Source of the DNA: an uncultured Paracoccaceae bacterium
GTDB lineage: Bacteria; Pseudomonadota; Alphaproteobacteria; Rhodobacterales; Rhodobacteraceae
DNA: 64,000 nucleotides
Assembly (NCBI GenBank): GCA_951812615.1
Contig: CATOSU010000014.1
Coordinates: 55,921 to 119,920 of the forward strand
Direction of reading: 5' to 3'
Position 1 is the first letter of the stretch, and the number at the start of each line of letters is the position of its first letter. The translations under genes were made by a program, and so were the position numbers. The notes under the pieces were generated by a model. It did no database searches. It saw only the letters and a list, made by a program, of their open reading frames with translations, and was not told the DNA's origin. Shown piece by piece: positions 9,023 to 19,279 of this stretch.

Positions 9023-10389
9023 TGGATGGCACAGTCCTTGTCGCCGATGACGACCGGACGATCCGGACCGTTCTGACACAGGCGCTGACGCGGGCGGGCT
9101 GTCGGGTTCATGCGACCAGTTCGCTGACCACGCTGATGCGCTGGGTCGGCGAAGGTAAAGGGGACGCGGTGATCACCGACGTGGTCATGCCGGACGGCAA
9201 CGGGCTGGAAATGCTGCCCAAGATTTCAACCGACCGGCCCGGCCTGCCGGTCATCGTGATTTCGGCGCAAAACACGATCATGACCGCAATTCAGGCGGCC
9301 GAGGCCGAGGCCTTTGACTATCTGCCGAAACCCTTTGACCTGCCCGACCTGATGAAACGCACCGCGCGGGCGCTGGACAGCAACCGGCGCGTGCGCGCCG
9401 GTGCGCCCAAGGAAGAGCCCGACAAGCCCGAAGACCTGCCGCTGGTCGGGCGGACACAGGCGATGCAGGCGCTTTACCGGCTGGTCGCGCGGGTGATGAA
9501 CACCGATATGCCGGTGCTGCTGACCGGAGAAAGCGGAACCGGCAAATCCCTGATCGCGCGGGCAATTCACGATTTCTCGGACCGCCGGACACTGCCCTTT
9601 GTCACCGTCACCGCCGGGGACCTGCGCGATATCGAAGGCCCGGCGCGTATATTGGCGCGGGTGAAGGGGGGAACGTTGCTGATCGACGGGATCGGCGACG
9701 TGGAGCCCGAAATTCAGGCCCGCATCGTCCGAATGATCGACGCCCCCGGCGAGCATGTGCCGCGGTTCATGGCCGCCAGCCTGACGGATTTGTCCGAGGA
9801 ACTGGCGCAGGGCAAGGTGCGGCAGGACCTGTATTACCGCCTGAGCGGGGCGATTATTCAGGTGCCGGCCCTGCGCGAACGGGTGGACGACATCCCGCTG
9901 CTGGCCCGCCACTTCCTGAGCCGGGCCGAGCAGGAAGGCGCGCCGCAACGGCGGCTGAGCGAGGATGGCGAGGAATTGCTGCGCGCCTATAACTGGCCCG
10001 GCAACGTGCGTCAGCTTGAAAACGCGATTCGCCGGCTGATGCTGTCCAGTCAGGCCGAGGAAATCACCCGGTCGGAAATCGAGCTGGTTCTCGGGTCGCA
10101 ACCGGGCACCGCGCCGGTCCTGACCGGCAGCGATACAGAGCGGCTGTCGGATTCCGTCGCGCGCCACCTGCAGCGCTATTTCGATCTGCATGGCAACCTG
10201 TTGCCGCCGCCCGGACTTTATGCCCGGATCCTGCGGGAAATGGAGCTGCCGCTGATCGAGATTGCGCTGGATGCGACCGGTGGAAATCAGGCGAAATGCG
10301 CCGATTTGCTCGGGATCAACCGCAATACGTTGCGTAAGAAGATCACGGATCTCGATATTCAGGTGACACGCCGCCGCAAGTTGATGTAA
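9022..10389 (+). CDS. ntrC: Response regulator NtrC lacking the sigma-54 contact loop
   Basis: A 455-residue regulator. The receiver domain carries the phosphoacceptor Asp53 in [14 protein letters not shown]; the AAA+ domain has Walker A GESGTGKS (169-176); a Fis-type helix-turn-helix closes the protein (about 412-450). The GAFTGA loop needed to remodel sigma-54 holoenzyme is absent: the region between VTVTAGD and [12 protein letters not shown] is much shorter than in enteric NtrC. Walker B reads LLIDGIGD, so the usual catalytic Glu is Gly223. The Rhodobacter capsulatus NtrC, which works with the housekeeping sigma factor, also lacks GAFTGA. ATG 9022 is chosen over the adjoining GTG 9019. Confidence 0.95.
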   Translation: MDGTVLVADDDRTIRTVLTQALTRAGCRVHATSSLTTLMRWVGEGKGDAVITDVVMPDGNGLEMLPKISTDRPGLPVIVISAQNTIMTAIQAAEAEAFDYLPKPFDLPDLMKRTARALDSNRRVRAGAPKEEPDKPEDLPLVGRTQAMQALYRLVARVMNTDMPVLLTGESGTGKSLIARAIHDFSDRRTLPFVTVTAGDLRDIEGPARILARVKGGTLLIDGIGDVEPEIQARIVRMIDAPGEHVPRFMAASLTDLSEELAQGKVRQDLYYRLSGAIIQVPALRERVDDIPLLARHFLSRAEQEGAPQRRLSEDGEELLRAYNWPGNVRQLENAIRRLMLSSQAEEITRSEIELVLGSQPGTAPVLTGSDTERLSDSVARHLQRYFDLHGNLLPPPGLYARILREMELPLIEIALDATGGNQAKCADLLGINRNTLRKKITDLDIQVTRRRKLM

Positions 10390-10489
10390 AAAGGCCACAT
10401 AACCGTGGCGAGCCGGTGTCACTACCGGAAAAGACCACGATATATGGCGGTTTGCCGCGCTGGCGGCACATGAACTATGAGGCAAGCGG

Positions 10490-12748
10490 GTGGCAACCCG
10501 GTCACAGAAGTCTTTGTTGTTTTCGCTCTCTCGCTGGCGCAGGACCCGGCGTGCGCAAAATGTTGCCACTCTGGGGCTTGTGGTTCTGGGGCCGCTTCTG
10601 GTGTTTGCGACCTTTCTGGTTCTGGGACCGTTCGGACAAAACGCTTCGTCCACTGCACTGCGGTTCATCCTGCTGGCGGACCTTGTCTATACGCTGGTGG
10701 TGGCGGGGCTGGTGCTGGGGCAGGTTGGACGCCTGATCGCGGCGCGGCGTGCGCAATCGGCCGGTTCGCGGCTGCACCTTCGGCTGGCGGGGGTCTTTGC
10801 GCTTCTGGCGCTGATCCCCACGGTCATCGTTGCCGTTTTTGCCGGTCTGACGGTGAATATCGGGCTCGAGGGCTGGTTCTCGGACCGGGTGCGGCAGGTG
10901 GTCGGCAGTTCGCTGGCCGCTGCCGAGGCCTATGAGGCCGAACAGCGCGAGGATCTGGCCGAGGATGCGCTGGCGCTGGCCCGGTTCATCGATGCCAGCC
11001 GCAACGTGACCTTCTTCATGAGCGACGGCGAAATCCGCCGCGTGCTGGCGCAGGGCCAGACCCAAATTCAGCGCGGCCTGCGCGAAGCTTATGTCATTGA
11101 CGGTACAGGAGAAATCCGGGCGCGGGGCGAACGGTCCTACCTGTTTGATTTTGAGCGGCCCGCGACCGGGCAAATCGTCGAAGCCTCGGAAAACGAGTTT
11201 ATCGTGATCGAGGACTGGGACAATAACGAGTTTCGCGCGCTGGTCCCACTCGACGCCTTTGTCGACCGTTTCCTCTATGTCAGCCGCGGGGTTGATGGCG
11301 AAATCCTCAGCCTGCTGGACGAAACGCAGGAAACCGTGCGGCTGTATCATCAGCTGGAAAGCGAACGGGGCAGGGTGCTGTTCGAGTTTGGCCTGATCTA
11401 TCTGGGTTTTGCCGCGATCCTGATCCTCGCCGCGATCTGGTCGGGGCTGTGGTTTGCGGAGCGGTTATCGGGGCCTGTCGGGCGGCTGGCCGGCGCGGCA
11501 CAGCGGGTCGGGACCGGTGATCTGGACGTGCAGGTGGCCGAGGAAGAGGGCGATGACGAGATCGCCATGCTGGGCCGCTATTTCAATCAGATGACGCGGC
11601 AGCTCAAAGGCCAGCGGCAGACGCTGCTGGACAACACGCAACAGATCGAGCGCCGCCGCAGATTGTTCGATTCCGTGCTCAGCTCGGTCACTTCGGGCGT
11701 GGTCGGGCTGGACCCCGAAGGCCGGGTGACCTTCGTGAACCGTTCGGCGCGACGGCTGCTGGACTGGGCCACGGATCAGCAGATGCTGGCCCTTGCGGTG
11801 GCGGTGCCCGAGTTTGGCGGGCTGTTTCACACCCTGCGCAACAGCCCCAACGAAGTGATGCAGAGCGAGGTCCGCGTCACCCGCGGCGGGCGGCAGGAAA
11901 TCCTGCTGGTGCGGATGTCGACGCGGCGCGGCGAGGAGGGCACGCTGGAAGGCTATGTTGTGGCCTTTGACGACGTGACCGATCTGGTCAGTGCCCAGCG
12001 TATGGCGGCCTGGGGAGACGTGGCGCGGCGGATCGCCCATGAAATCAAGAACCCGCTGACGCCCATTCAGCTCAGCGCCGAACGGATCAAGCGCAAGTTC
12101 ATGCCGCAGATCCACGAAGACGCCGACAAGCTGGAGGCGATGACGGACGTGATCGTGCGCCAGACCAACGATCTGCGCCGCATCGTCGACGAGTTTTCCA
12201 AGTTCGCGCGTATGCCGGAACCGGAAAAGCGCAGCGAAGATCTGGCCGCGCTTCTGAACGACGTCGTCCTGCTGCAGCAGTCAGGCCAGCCCGACGTGAA
12301 GATCAAACCGGATATTCCCGAGGGTCCCGTGGCAGTCGATATCGACAGCACGATGATTTCCCAGGCGCTGACGAATCTGATCAAGAACGCCGGGGAAGCG
12401 ATTGAAAGTCTTGTGAAAAAAGGTGTCGACGACGCGTTTGTCCCCGAGGTGCGCGTCAGCATGGAAAACGCCGGGACCGGGATCGAGATCCGCATCGCCG
12501 ACAACGGCATCGGCCTGCCCGAAGACCGGACCCGGCTGTTTGAGCCGTATGTCACCACACGCGACGAAGGCACCGGGCTGGGCCTGCCGATCGTCAAGAA
12601 GATCATCGAAGAACACGGTGGCACCCTGGTGCTGCAGGACGCGCCGGTGTTTGACGGCAACGATCACGCCGGCGCCATGGCGGTCATCCGCCTGCCGGCC
12701 GGAACCCAGGCAAAAGAGAAAAAAACAGTGGAAGCAGGAGAGACATGA
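10490..12748 (+). CDS. ntrY: Membrane sensor histidine kinase NtrY
   Basis: A 752-residue membrane kinase paired with NtrX, linked in alphaproteobacteria to nitrogen, redox and envelope control. Hydrophobic helices occupy roughly residues 25-60 and 85-110, then a periplasmic domain, a third helix near 295-320, a HAMP segment, a PAS domain (about 390-480) and the kinase core with His517 in [17 protein letters not shown] boxes ADNGIGLPED and EGTGLGLPIV are intact. The start is GTG at 10490 with a GAGG-like site upstream. It begins 100 bp after ntrC, and its stop overlaps the ntrX ATG. Confidence 0.94.
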   Translation: MATRSQKSLLFSLSRWRRTRRAQNVATLGLVVLGPLLVFATFLVLGPFGQNASSTALRFILLADLVYTLVVAGLVLGQVGRLIAARRAQSAGSRLHLRLAGVFALLALIPTVIVAVFAGLTVNIGLEGWFSDRVRQVVGSSLAAAEAYEAEQREDLAEDALALARFIDASRNVTFFMSDGEIRRVLAQGQTQIQRGLREAYVIDGTGEIRARGERSYLFDFERPATGQIVEASENEFIVIEDWDNNEFRALVPLDAFVDRFLYVSRGVDGEILSLLDETQETVRLYHQLESERGRVLFEFGLIYLGFAAILILAAIWSGLWFAERLSGPVGRLAGAAQRVGTGDLDVQVAEEEGDDEIAMLGRYFNQMTRQLKGQRQTLLDNTQQIERRRRLFDSVLSSVTSGVVGLDPEGRVTFVNRSARRLLDWATDQQMLALAVAVPEFGGLFHTLRNSPNEVMQSEVRVTRGGRQEILLVRMSTRRGEEGTLEGYVVAFDDVTDLVSAQRMAAWGDVARRIAHEIKNPLTPIQLSAERIKRKFMPQIHEDADKLEAMTDVIVRQTNDLRRIVDEFSKFARMPEPEKRSEDLAALLNDVVLLQQSGQPDVKIKPDIPEGPVAVDIDSTMISQALTNLIKNAGEAIESLVKKGVDDAFVPEVRVSMENAGTGIEIRIADNGIGLPEDRTRLFEPYVTTRDEGTGLGLPIVKKIIEEHGGTLVLQDAPVFDGNDHAGAMAVIRLPAGTQAKEKKTVEAGET

Positions 12749-14154
12749 GCGATATTCTGATTGTCGATGACGAACGGGACATCCGGGAACTGATTTCAGA
12801 CATCCTGGAGGACGAGGGATATGCCACCCGTCTGGCCGGAAACTCGCAGGAATGCATGGACGCCATCAACATCGAGGCACCCGGCCTGCTGATCCTCGAC
12901 ATCTGGCTCAAGGACAGCGCCATGGATGGCATCGACATCCTCAAGGCGGTCAAGCGTGACAATCCGGACGTGCCGGTGGTGATTATCTCGGGGCATGGCA
13001 ATATTGAGATTGCCGTCGCCGCGATCAAGCAGGGCGCTTATGACTTCATCGAAAAGCCGTTCAATATCGACCAGCTTCTGGTGGTGATCCGCCGCGCGAT
13101 GGAAACTTCGCGCCTGCGCCGTGAAAACAGCAGCCTCAAGCGCCGCGACACCGCCAGCGCCGACATGATCGGGTCCAGCGCCGCCTTCCGGGCTCTGATT
13201 TCGCAGCTCGACAAGGTCACCAAGTCCAACGGCCGGGTGATGCTGACCGGGCCGGCAGGGTCGGGCAAGGAGATCGCCGCGCGTTACATCCACGCCAATT
13301 CCAACCGCTCGGAGGCGATGTTCGTCACGGTCAACTGTGCCAGCATCGAACCCGAGCGTATGGAGGAGGTCCTGTTCGGACGCGAATCCGGTGACCGCGG
13401 GGTCGAACCCGGCCTTCTGGAACAGGCCCATGGCGGGGTTGTCTATTTCGACGAAGTGGCGGACATGCCGCTGGGCACACAGTCCAAGATCCTGCGGGTT
13501 TTGGTCGACCAGCAGTTTCAGCGCGTCGGCGGCACGGACAAGGTGCGTGTCGATCTGCGGGTGATTTCCTCCACCAACCGGGACCTGAACGCCGAGATAC
13601 AGGCCGAGCGTTTCCGGCAGGAGCTGTACCACCGGCTGAACGTGGTGCCGATTTCGGTGCCGTCGCTGGAAGAACGGCGCGAGGACATCCCGCTGCTGGC
13701 CGAGCAGTTCATTTCCGCCTTCAACGCCTCGCAGGGTCTGCCGCTGCGCTCGCTGAGCGAAGAGGCGGTGACGCTGCTGCAGACAATGGTCTGGCCCGGC
13801 AATGTCCGCCAGCTCAAGAACCTTGTGGAGCGGGTGCTGATCCTGGGCGACGGCACGGGCGAGATCGAGGCCCGCGAACTGCCCAACGAGGAAGAGAAAC
13901 AGACCGATGCCGGCCGCGTCGTTCTGTCGGGCACGCTGGCCACCCTGCCGCTGCGCGAGGCGCGTGAAGCGTTCGAGCGCGAATACCTGCTGACCCAGAT
14001 CAACCGGTTTGGCGGCAATATCAGCCGCACCGCCAGCTTCGTCGGCATGGAACGCAGCGCGCTGCACCGCAAGCTGAAATCACTGGGCGTGGTGACCACC
14101 AACAAAGCCGGCGCGCGCGTCGCGCATGTCGACGAACCGGCAGCGGCGGAGTAG
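12745..14154 (+). CDS. ntrX: Response regulator NtrX
   Basis: A 469-residue partner of NtrY. The receiver domain has Asp52 in LLILDIWLKDSAMDG; the AAA+ domain has Walker A GPAGSGKE (169-176) and an intact Walker B VVYFDEVADM; the end carries a Fis-type HTH with NISRTASFVGMERSALHRKL. As in NtrC, the GAFTGA motif is missing: the equivalent stretch reads LFGRESGDRGVEPG, so classical sigma-54 activation is not expected. The ATG overlaps the ntrY stop by four bases. In many relatives trkA follows directly; here trkA lies 46 kb further on. Confidence 0.95.
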   Translation: MSDILIVDDERDIRELISDILEDEGYATRLAGNSQECMDAINIEAPGLLILDIWLKDSAMDGIDILKAVKRDNPDVPVVIISGHGNIEIAVAAIKQGAYDFIEKPFNIDQLLVVIRRAMETSRLRRENSSLKRRDTASADMIGSSAAFRALISQLDKVTKSNGRVMLTGPAGSGKEIAARYIHANSNRSEAMFVTVNCASIEPERMEEVLFGRESGDRGVEPGLLEQAHGGVVYFDEVADMPLGTQSKILRVLVDQQFQRVGGTDKVRVDLRVISSTNRDLNAEIQAERFRQELYHRLNVVPISVPSLEERREDIPLLAEQFISAFNASQGLPLRSLSEEAVTLLQTMVWPGNVRQLKNLVERVLILGDGTGEIEARELPNEEEKQTDAGRVVLSGTLATLPLREAREAFEREYLLTQINRFGGNISRTASFVGMERSALHRKLKSLGVVTTNKAGARVAHVDEPAAAE

Positions 14155-14243
14155 GGGGCGGGCGGGCCAAGGCGTGGGGCCGGAAACGTCCGTCTTCGGT
14201 CAACGAACTGAGAGCGCACGTATCCTCAGGTTGCCGTTTTCGC

Positions 14244-14272
14244 GGACATCTGCGTGAATTTTCCAGATGTCC
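14244..14272. repeat. Inverted repeat between ntrX and the sulfatase gene end
   Basis: A 9-bp arm GGACATCTG (14244-14252) is mirrored by CAGATGTCC (14264-14272) across an 11-base AT-rich loop. It lies in the 196-bp gap between two converging gene ends and may act as a weak bidirectional terminator. No T run follows directly. Nothing else is recognised in 14155-14350. Confidence 0.35.
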
Positions 14273-14350
14273 GGTTTGAGCGGCGGTTTTGACTGTTCGC
14301 CGCAACCGCCCCTGCATCGACAACTTCGAATTGGTCCTGCCGCGCTGTCC

Positions 14351-15774
14351 TTACTTCTTCGGCGTTTGCACCATGAAAAGGAACTCCTTGACGGCAGCCT
14401 GTGATTCAGGCCTCAGGTTTTCGATCCCTTCGTAGGGCATGCCAAGACCCGGCCCCTCGTCGGGGTACATTTCCTTGCGTTGGAAATGGCGCTGGATCAT
14501 GCGCACGAATTTCGCACCGCCCCAAGCGCCGATCTCGGTCGAAACCGGATACTTCTCCTGCGGATCGCGGAACAGGTCGTAGAAATCCGCCAGGATCGCA
14601 TTGTCGATTTTACCGCCGGGAATGGCGAGCTTGTACTGCTCCTTCACAACCGCCTCGAGCGTGTTGATGGCATAAAGGAAGACATAGTCGCGCCGGCCAT
14701 GAGTGTCGCCGTTCAGCAGCAGCGAGGTTTGATCGACGCCGTCAATGACACGATCACGCGGAATGCTGTCGGTGCCGCCACCGAAGCGTGCCAAAGTGGT
14801 AAACAGATCACTGACATGGGTGATATCGTTGACGATCGAATTCGCTTCGATCATGCCCGGCCAACGGACAAAGGCATCAACGCGAACGCCACCCTCGGTG
14901 GTGGCCCCCTTGCCGCCACGATAAAGCATCGGCGTGTAGCCGGATTGCGGCGAGAACTTGGTTGCATGGCCGTTGTCGCCCATGACAATCACGATCGTGT
15001 TGTCAGCAATCCCCAGATCGTCGATCTCCGCCATCAGTTCACCGATCCACTGATCAACCAGCTTCATCTTTTCGACATAGATCCCGCCGTTGGGGGTGGT
15101 GTACTCGGCGGTGGTCGTGCGCGGGCCGACGATCGGATAAAGCGGCCAGTAGTTCAGGAAAAACGGCTCATCCCGGGCGGCAAGCAAGCGCAGTTGCTCC
15201 ATCGTCTGTTCTTGATAGCGCACGTTCATTTCGTGGTATTTGGCCTCGGTCCAGCGTTCACCGGGCTCCATGTGAACTTCGCGCACGTTCTCGCCGCGCA
15301 CGCCCTCCACGCCTGTGACCATGGCGGATGCATCCGTGCGCAGCCAGTTGTCCTTTGTGTAACGGCTGTCATAGTTGTTCTCGCCGATCCCCACCGATAC
15401 TTCCGCGTCGGCCCCGTCATCGTGGTAAATCGTAAGCTGCCCCTGCTGGTGGATGGGGAAGGCCGCGTAGTCAAAGCCCTGGAAGTTGGGCCAGGCTTCG
15501 CGGATGTCGCCCAGATGCCATTTCCCGATATGGGCCGTGTTGTACCCGGCATCTGACAATACTTCGGCAAGCGTCACTTCTTTGTCCGCGAGGCCAAAGC
15601 CGGAGATGTCGACCGCGGTGTTGGCCATCCCATTGCGGACCGGGTGGCGGCCGGTCATGAAAGCAACCCGGGTCGGCGTGCACGATGGTTCGGTGTACAT
15701 ACGCGCCAGCCTCATACCTTCTGTGGCGAGCTCGTTGACGGCAGGGGTCTTATAACCACGTACCGCGTTCATTG
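14351..15774 (-). pseudogene. Arylsulfatase, C-terminal part, cut off by an IS256-family element
   Basis: This holds the C-terminal 470-odd codons of a secreted type I sulfatase. The formylglycine motif CTPTR is present, with its Cys codon at 15680-15682, as are the GKWHLGD and VIVMGDNGH metal/active-site stretches. At 15765 the reading frame passes into the insertion sequence; the rest of the gene is at 17158-17425. Joining the two pieces after removing the IS and one copy of the 9-bp duplication gives one uninterrupted frame of 560 residues. Any upstream ATG inside the IS is artefactual. No sulfatase-maturase gene (FGly-generating enzyme) is visible in the window. Confidence 0.9.
15766..15774. 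repeat. Target-site duplication, left copy (IS256-family element)
   Basis: CGTTCATTG directly abuts the left end of the insertion sequence and is repeated exactly at 17158-17166. Nine bases is within the 8-9 bp range usual for the IS256 family. Confidence 0.85.
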
Positions 15775-17157
15775 GAGATATGGTTGAAAGTTGGTGATGG
15801 CCCCTGAGGGGCGGCATATCAAGGCGGTGCTGAAGCGCCGTCAATTCTCAAGAGAAAGGGATATGCCACATGTCGAAATCTACCGGTGTTCCATTCGAGC
15901 TATCATCGGAATTTTCACCTGATCCGCTGACTGAGGTCATTCAGTTCGGGGCACGCGAGCTGTTGCGAACGGCTGTGCAGGCTGAGGTTGCCGGTTTCAT
16001 GGCGGTCCCCGCGCAGCTTGCTGGACGAGGAAGGTCGCCAGCGTCTGGTGCGCCACGGGTTCCTGCCGGAGCGCGAGGTGATGACCGGGGTCGGCACGGT
16101 GCCCGTTCAGGTGCCCCGGGTCCGCGACCGGGGTGCGAACATCGATGGCAGCAAGATCAGGTTCCGTTCATCCTTGGTGCCGCCGGATCTCCGCAAAGCG
16201 AAGTCCGTCGAGGAGCTGCTGCCCTGGCTTTACCTGAAGGGCATTTCAACGGGGGACTTCAGCGAGGCGCTGGCCGCCCTTTTGGGGCCGGATGCAGAGG
16301 GGCTGTCAGCCTCCACGATCACGCGACTGAAGGCGACCTGGTGGGACGAGTATGAAGCCTGGCGCAAGCGTGACCTGTCGGGCAAGCGCTATGTCTACAT
16401 CTGGGCGGACGGGGTCTGCTTCACGCCCCGTTTGGACGGGGATCGTCAATGTATGTTGGTGATTATCGGCGCTGACGAGTACGGAGAAAAGGACGTTTTG
16501 AGCATCATGGACGGATTCCGGGAGAACGCGGACAGCTGGCGGGACCTGTTACGCGGTCTGAGGAAACGCGGCCTGACGGTGCCGCCCGAGCTTGCTGTCG
16601 GTGATGGCGCGCTTGGGTTCTGGACGGCGCTGCGGGATGTCTATCCGACCACCCGTGAGCAGCGGTGCTGGGTCCACAAGACGGCCAATGTAACGGGCGC
16701 GATGCCCAAGTCGCTGCGGGAAAAAGCCAAGGCCGATCTGCAGGATATTTGGATGGCCGAGACGAAGAAGGAAGCCAATGCGGCCTTCGATCTCTTCGTG
16801 GAAACCTACGGCCTGAAATACGAGCGGGCCGTGGCCAGGCTGGTCAAGGACCGCGACGTGTTGCTGACCTTCTATGACTTCCCGGCCGAACACTGGAAAC
16901 ACATCCGGACCACGAACCCGATCGAAAGCGTCTTTGCCACGGTCCGCAACCGAACGCGCAAAACCAAAGGATGCCTGAACCGCAAGACCGCCCTCGCCAT
17001 GGTCTTCAGGTTGATGATGTCGGCCAAGAAGAAGTGGAGGAAGATCTCAGGGCCAAACCGTCTGCCCGAAGTGATCCAGGGGATTGCCTTCAAGGACGGG
17101 ATCAAGCAACGTCAAAACGCCGCCTGATCACGCCGTCACCAACTTTTGGGCATAACT
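15775..17157 (+). mobile_element. IS256-family insertion sequence in a sulfatase gene
   Basis: An element of about 1383 bp. The terminal inverted repeats are imperfect: the left end (from 15776) reads AGATATGGTTGAAAGTTGGT and the reverse complement of the right end reads AGTTATGCCCAAAAGTTGGT, with similarity extending into GGTGAYGGC. It is flanked by a 9-bp direct duplication. It carries one transposase gene, which appears frameshifted. The exact left boundary is uncertain by one base. Confidence 0.88.
15870..17127 (+). pseudogene. IS256-family (mutator type) transposase, frameshifted
   Basis: The N-terminal 45-50 codons, from ATG 15870 (SKSTGVPFELSSEFSPDPLT), are in one frame, and the rest, from about 16018 (LLDEEGRQRLVRHGFLPERE), is in another. 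One surplus base around 16005-16020 separates them. The C-terminal part is complete, with DDE catalytic candidates in IWADG, AVGDGALGFW and TNPIESVFATVRNRT. No slippery heptamer is obvious at the junction, so this is more likely a mutation than programmed frameshifting. If so, the copy cannot transpose by itself. Confidence 0.8.
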
Positions 17158-17166
17158 CGTTCATTG
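17158..17166. repeat. Target-site duplication, right copy (IS256-family element)
   Basis: CGTTCATTG follows the right end of the insertion sequence and matches the copy at 15766-15774. Confidence 0.85.
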
Positions 17167-17425
17167 TCGGGTTGCCCATGTCACCAAAGCCGACATCATC
17201 CAGCAAAATGTAGAGAATATTGGGCGGGTTACCGCCATTTCGCTCCCGGAACTGGGCGAGTGTTGCATCTATCGCCTGATCTTCGGCGGCCCATTTATCG
17301 CGGTTCTGCTCTTCGAGAATGTAGAACTCCGCGTCGCGGACAATCTCGGATTGCGCGAAGGCTGTTGAAGTCAGCGCGGCGAGCGTGGCCCCCGCGAACA
17401 AAGTGCGGACCAATGCTTTGATCAA
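17158..17425 (-). pseudogene. Arylsulfatase, N-terminal part with signal peptide
   Basis: This is the 5' part of the sulfatase whose remainder is at 14351-15774. It begins with a TTG start at 17425 that has AAGGGG seven bases upstream. It encodes a Sec signal peptide (MIKALVRTLFAGATLAAL, predicted cut after TAFA), then the metal-binding NILYILLDDVGFGDMGNP of sulfatases, where the two Asp are calcium ligands. The fragment ends at the IS junction after GNPTMN. The periplasmic substrate would be a sulfate ester, identity unknown. The 260 bp upstream to purF (17426-17685) hold its promoter region; nothing specific was recognised there. Confidence 0.88.
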
Positions 17426-17685
17426 GGTAATACCCCTTTTGATCTATGTTGGGATTCTGGCTGGGTGAAATATTGCCTTGGACACAAATGGAAAGCAATC
17501 GGCAGGGATCGGCAATGCCCGTGCGTCTGCAAAGAGGCAAAGCATTGCCTGTGTCAGGACGTACTTTGTGCAGCTTGGTTTCGTGACGCGGCCTTGAAGT
17601 GCTCACCCCTGTATCGAACACCTGTTGGCGGGCACCAACGACTGGCATGCACCCACGTCCCTGCCACCGAAACGCCTGTCCCGGC

Positions 17686-19155
17686 TTACTCTGCCGCCTT
17701 GAGCTCGAACCCCTGTTCGATCATGTCCGAAGGTTCCACCGGGTATTCGCCCGAGAAGCAGGCGTCGCAGTATTGCGGGCTGTCAGGGTTGCGGCCGCTT
17801 GCCTCGCCCACGGCACGGTAGAGGCCGTCGAGTGAGATGAATTTGAGCGAATCCACCGCCAGATGCTGGCGCATTTCCTCTTCGCTCATCGTGGCGGCCA
17901 GAAGCTTTTCGCGCTGCGGCGTGTCGACCCCGTAAAAGCACGGCCACGCGGTGGGCGGGCTGGCGATGCGGAAATGGACCTCGCGCGCGCCGGCGTCGAG
18001 GATCATCTCCTTGATCTTGCGCGAGGTGGTGCCGCGCACCACCGAATCGTCGACGAGGATCACCCGCTTGCCCCGGATCAGCGCGCGGTTGACGTTGAGC
18101 TTCAGCCGCACCCCCATGTTGCGGATCTGTTCGGTCGGTTCGATGAACGTCCGGCCCATATACTGGTTGCGGATGATACCCATCGCATAGGGAATGCCCG
18201 ATTGCGCCGCATAGCCGATGGCCGCTGGTGTGCCGCTGTCGGGCACGGGACAGACCAGATCGGCCTCGACCGGGCTTTCCTTGGCCAGCTCGCGGCCAAT
18301 CGCTTCGCGGGTTTCATACACGCTGCGCCCGCCGAGGATCGAATCGGGGCGTGAGAAATAGACATGCTCGAAGATGCAGAACCGGGAATTGCGCGGGCGG
18401 AAGGGAAAGTGGCTTGCCACGCCCTTGTCCGGTGTGATCACCACCATTTCGCCCGGCTTGATCTCGCGCACGAATTCGGCCCCGATGATGTCCAGCGCGC
18501 AGGTTTCCGAGCTCAGCACCCAGCCCTCGCCCAACCGGCCCAGCACCAGCGGCCGCACTCCCAGAGCGTCGCGGATGCCGATCAGCTTGGTGCGGGTCAT
18601 TGCCACCACGGAAAACGCGCCCTCGACCCGGCGCAGCGCTTCTTCCATCCGGTCGGGGATCGAGTTCTGGAACGATCGCGCCATGAGGTGAATGATGCAT
18701 TCGCTGTCCGAGGAGCTCTGAAAGATCGAGCCGCGCTCGATCAGTTCGCGGCGCAGGGCGTCGGCGTTGGTGATGTTGCCGTTATGGGCAATCGCTGCTC
18801 CGCCCAGTGAAAACTCGCCGAAGAACGGCTGGACGTCGCGGATTGCCGTCTGGCCTTTGGACCCGGCGGTGGAATAGCGCACATGCCCGATGGCCAACGG
18901 CCCGGGCAGGGTCTGCATCAGCGAGGTCTTGGTGAAATTGTCGCGGACATAGCCAAAGCGGCGGGCCGAGTTGAACCCCTGTTCGGGGTCGTGGCTGACG
19001 ATGCCGCCGGCTTCCTGGCCGCGGTGCTGCAGCGCGTGCAGCCCGAGGGCGACGAAATTCGCGGCATCGGCAACTCCCAGAACCCCGAAGATCCCGCACT
19101 CTTCGCGGAGCTTGTCATCGTCGAACGGGTGCGCAGGCGGCAACTGTGCAGGCAA
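17686..19155 (-). CDS. purF: Amidophosphoribosyltransferase
   Basis: A 489-residue enzyme for the first committed step of purine synthesis, making phosphoribosylamine from PRPP and glutamine. The glutaminase nucleophile is Cys20 in REECGIFGV, following a short propeptide. The phosphoribosyltransferase domain carries VILVDDSVVRGTTS. Length and N-terminus fit only a TTG start at 19155, with GGAG nine bases upstream. It follows cvpA in the same direction, the classical cvpA-purF order, but a 295-bp gap with a gene remnant lies between them. Confidence 0.95.
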   Translation of the reverse strand: MPAQLPPAHPFDDDKLREECGIFGVLGVADAANFVALGLHALQHRGQEAGGIVSHDPEQGFNSARRFGYVRDNFTKTSLMQTLPGPLAIGHVRYSTAGSKGQTAIRDVQPFFGEFSLGGAAIAHNGNITNADALRRELIERGSIFQSSSDSECIIHLMARSFQNSIPDRMEEALRRVEGAFSVVAMTRTKLIGIRDALGVRPLVLGRLGEGWVLSSETCALDIIGAEFVREIKPGEMVVITPDKGVASHFPFRPRNSRFCIFEHVYFSRPDSILGGRSVYETREAIGRELAKESPVEADLVCPVPDSGTPAAIGYAAQSGIPYAMGIIRNQYMGRTFIEPTEQIRNMGVRLKLNVNRALIRGKRVILVDDSVVRGTTSRKIKEMILDAGAREVHFRIASPPTAWPCFYGVDTPQREKLLAATMSEEEMRQHLAVDSLKFISLDGLYRAVGEASGRNPDSPQYCDACFSGEYPVEPSDMIEQGFELKAAE

Positions 19156-19279
19156 GAGAGGCAGCTCCGAATCCCAGTATCGGTTGGGTCCAGTTCATAC
19201 CGGCTGCCACGGCTGCTGTCACGAAACGATCACAATTCATTCCGCGGGATTGGCGGCTGTTGTCGTAACGTCGCGCCGT

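Noticed and set aside
15775..15844. An upstream ATG at 15844 as natural start of the sulfatase
   Set aside because: This start lies within insertion-sequence DNA; the real N-terminus with signal peptide is on the other side of the IS.
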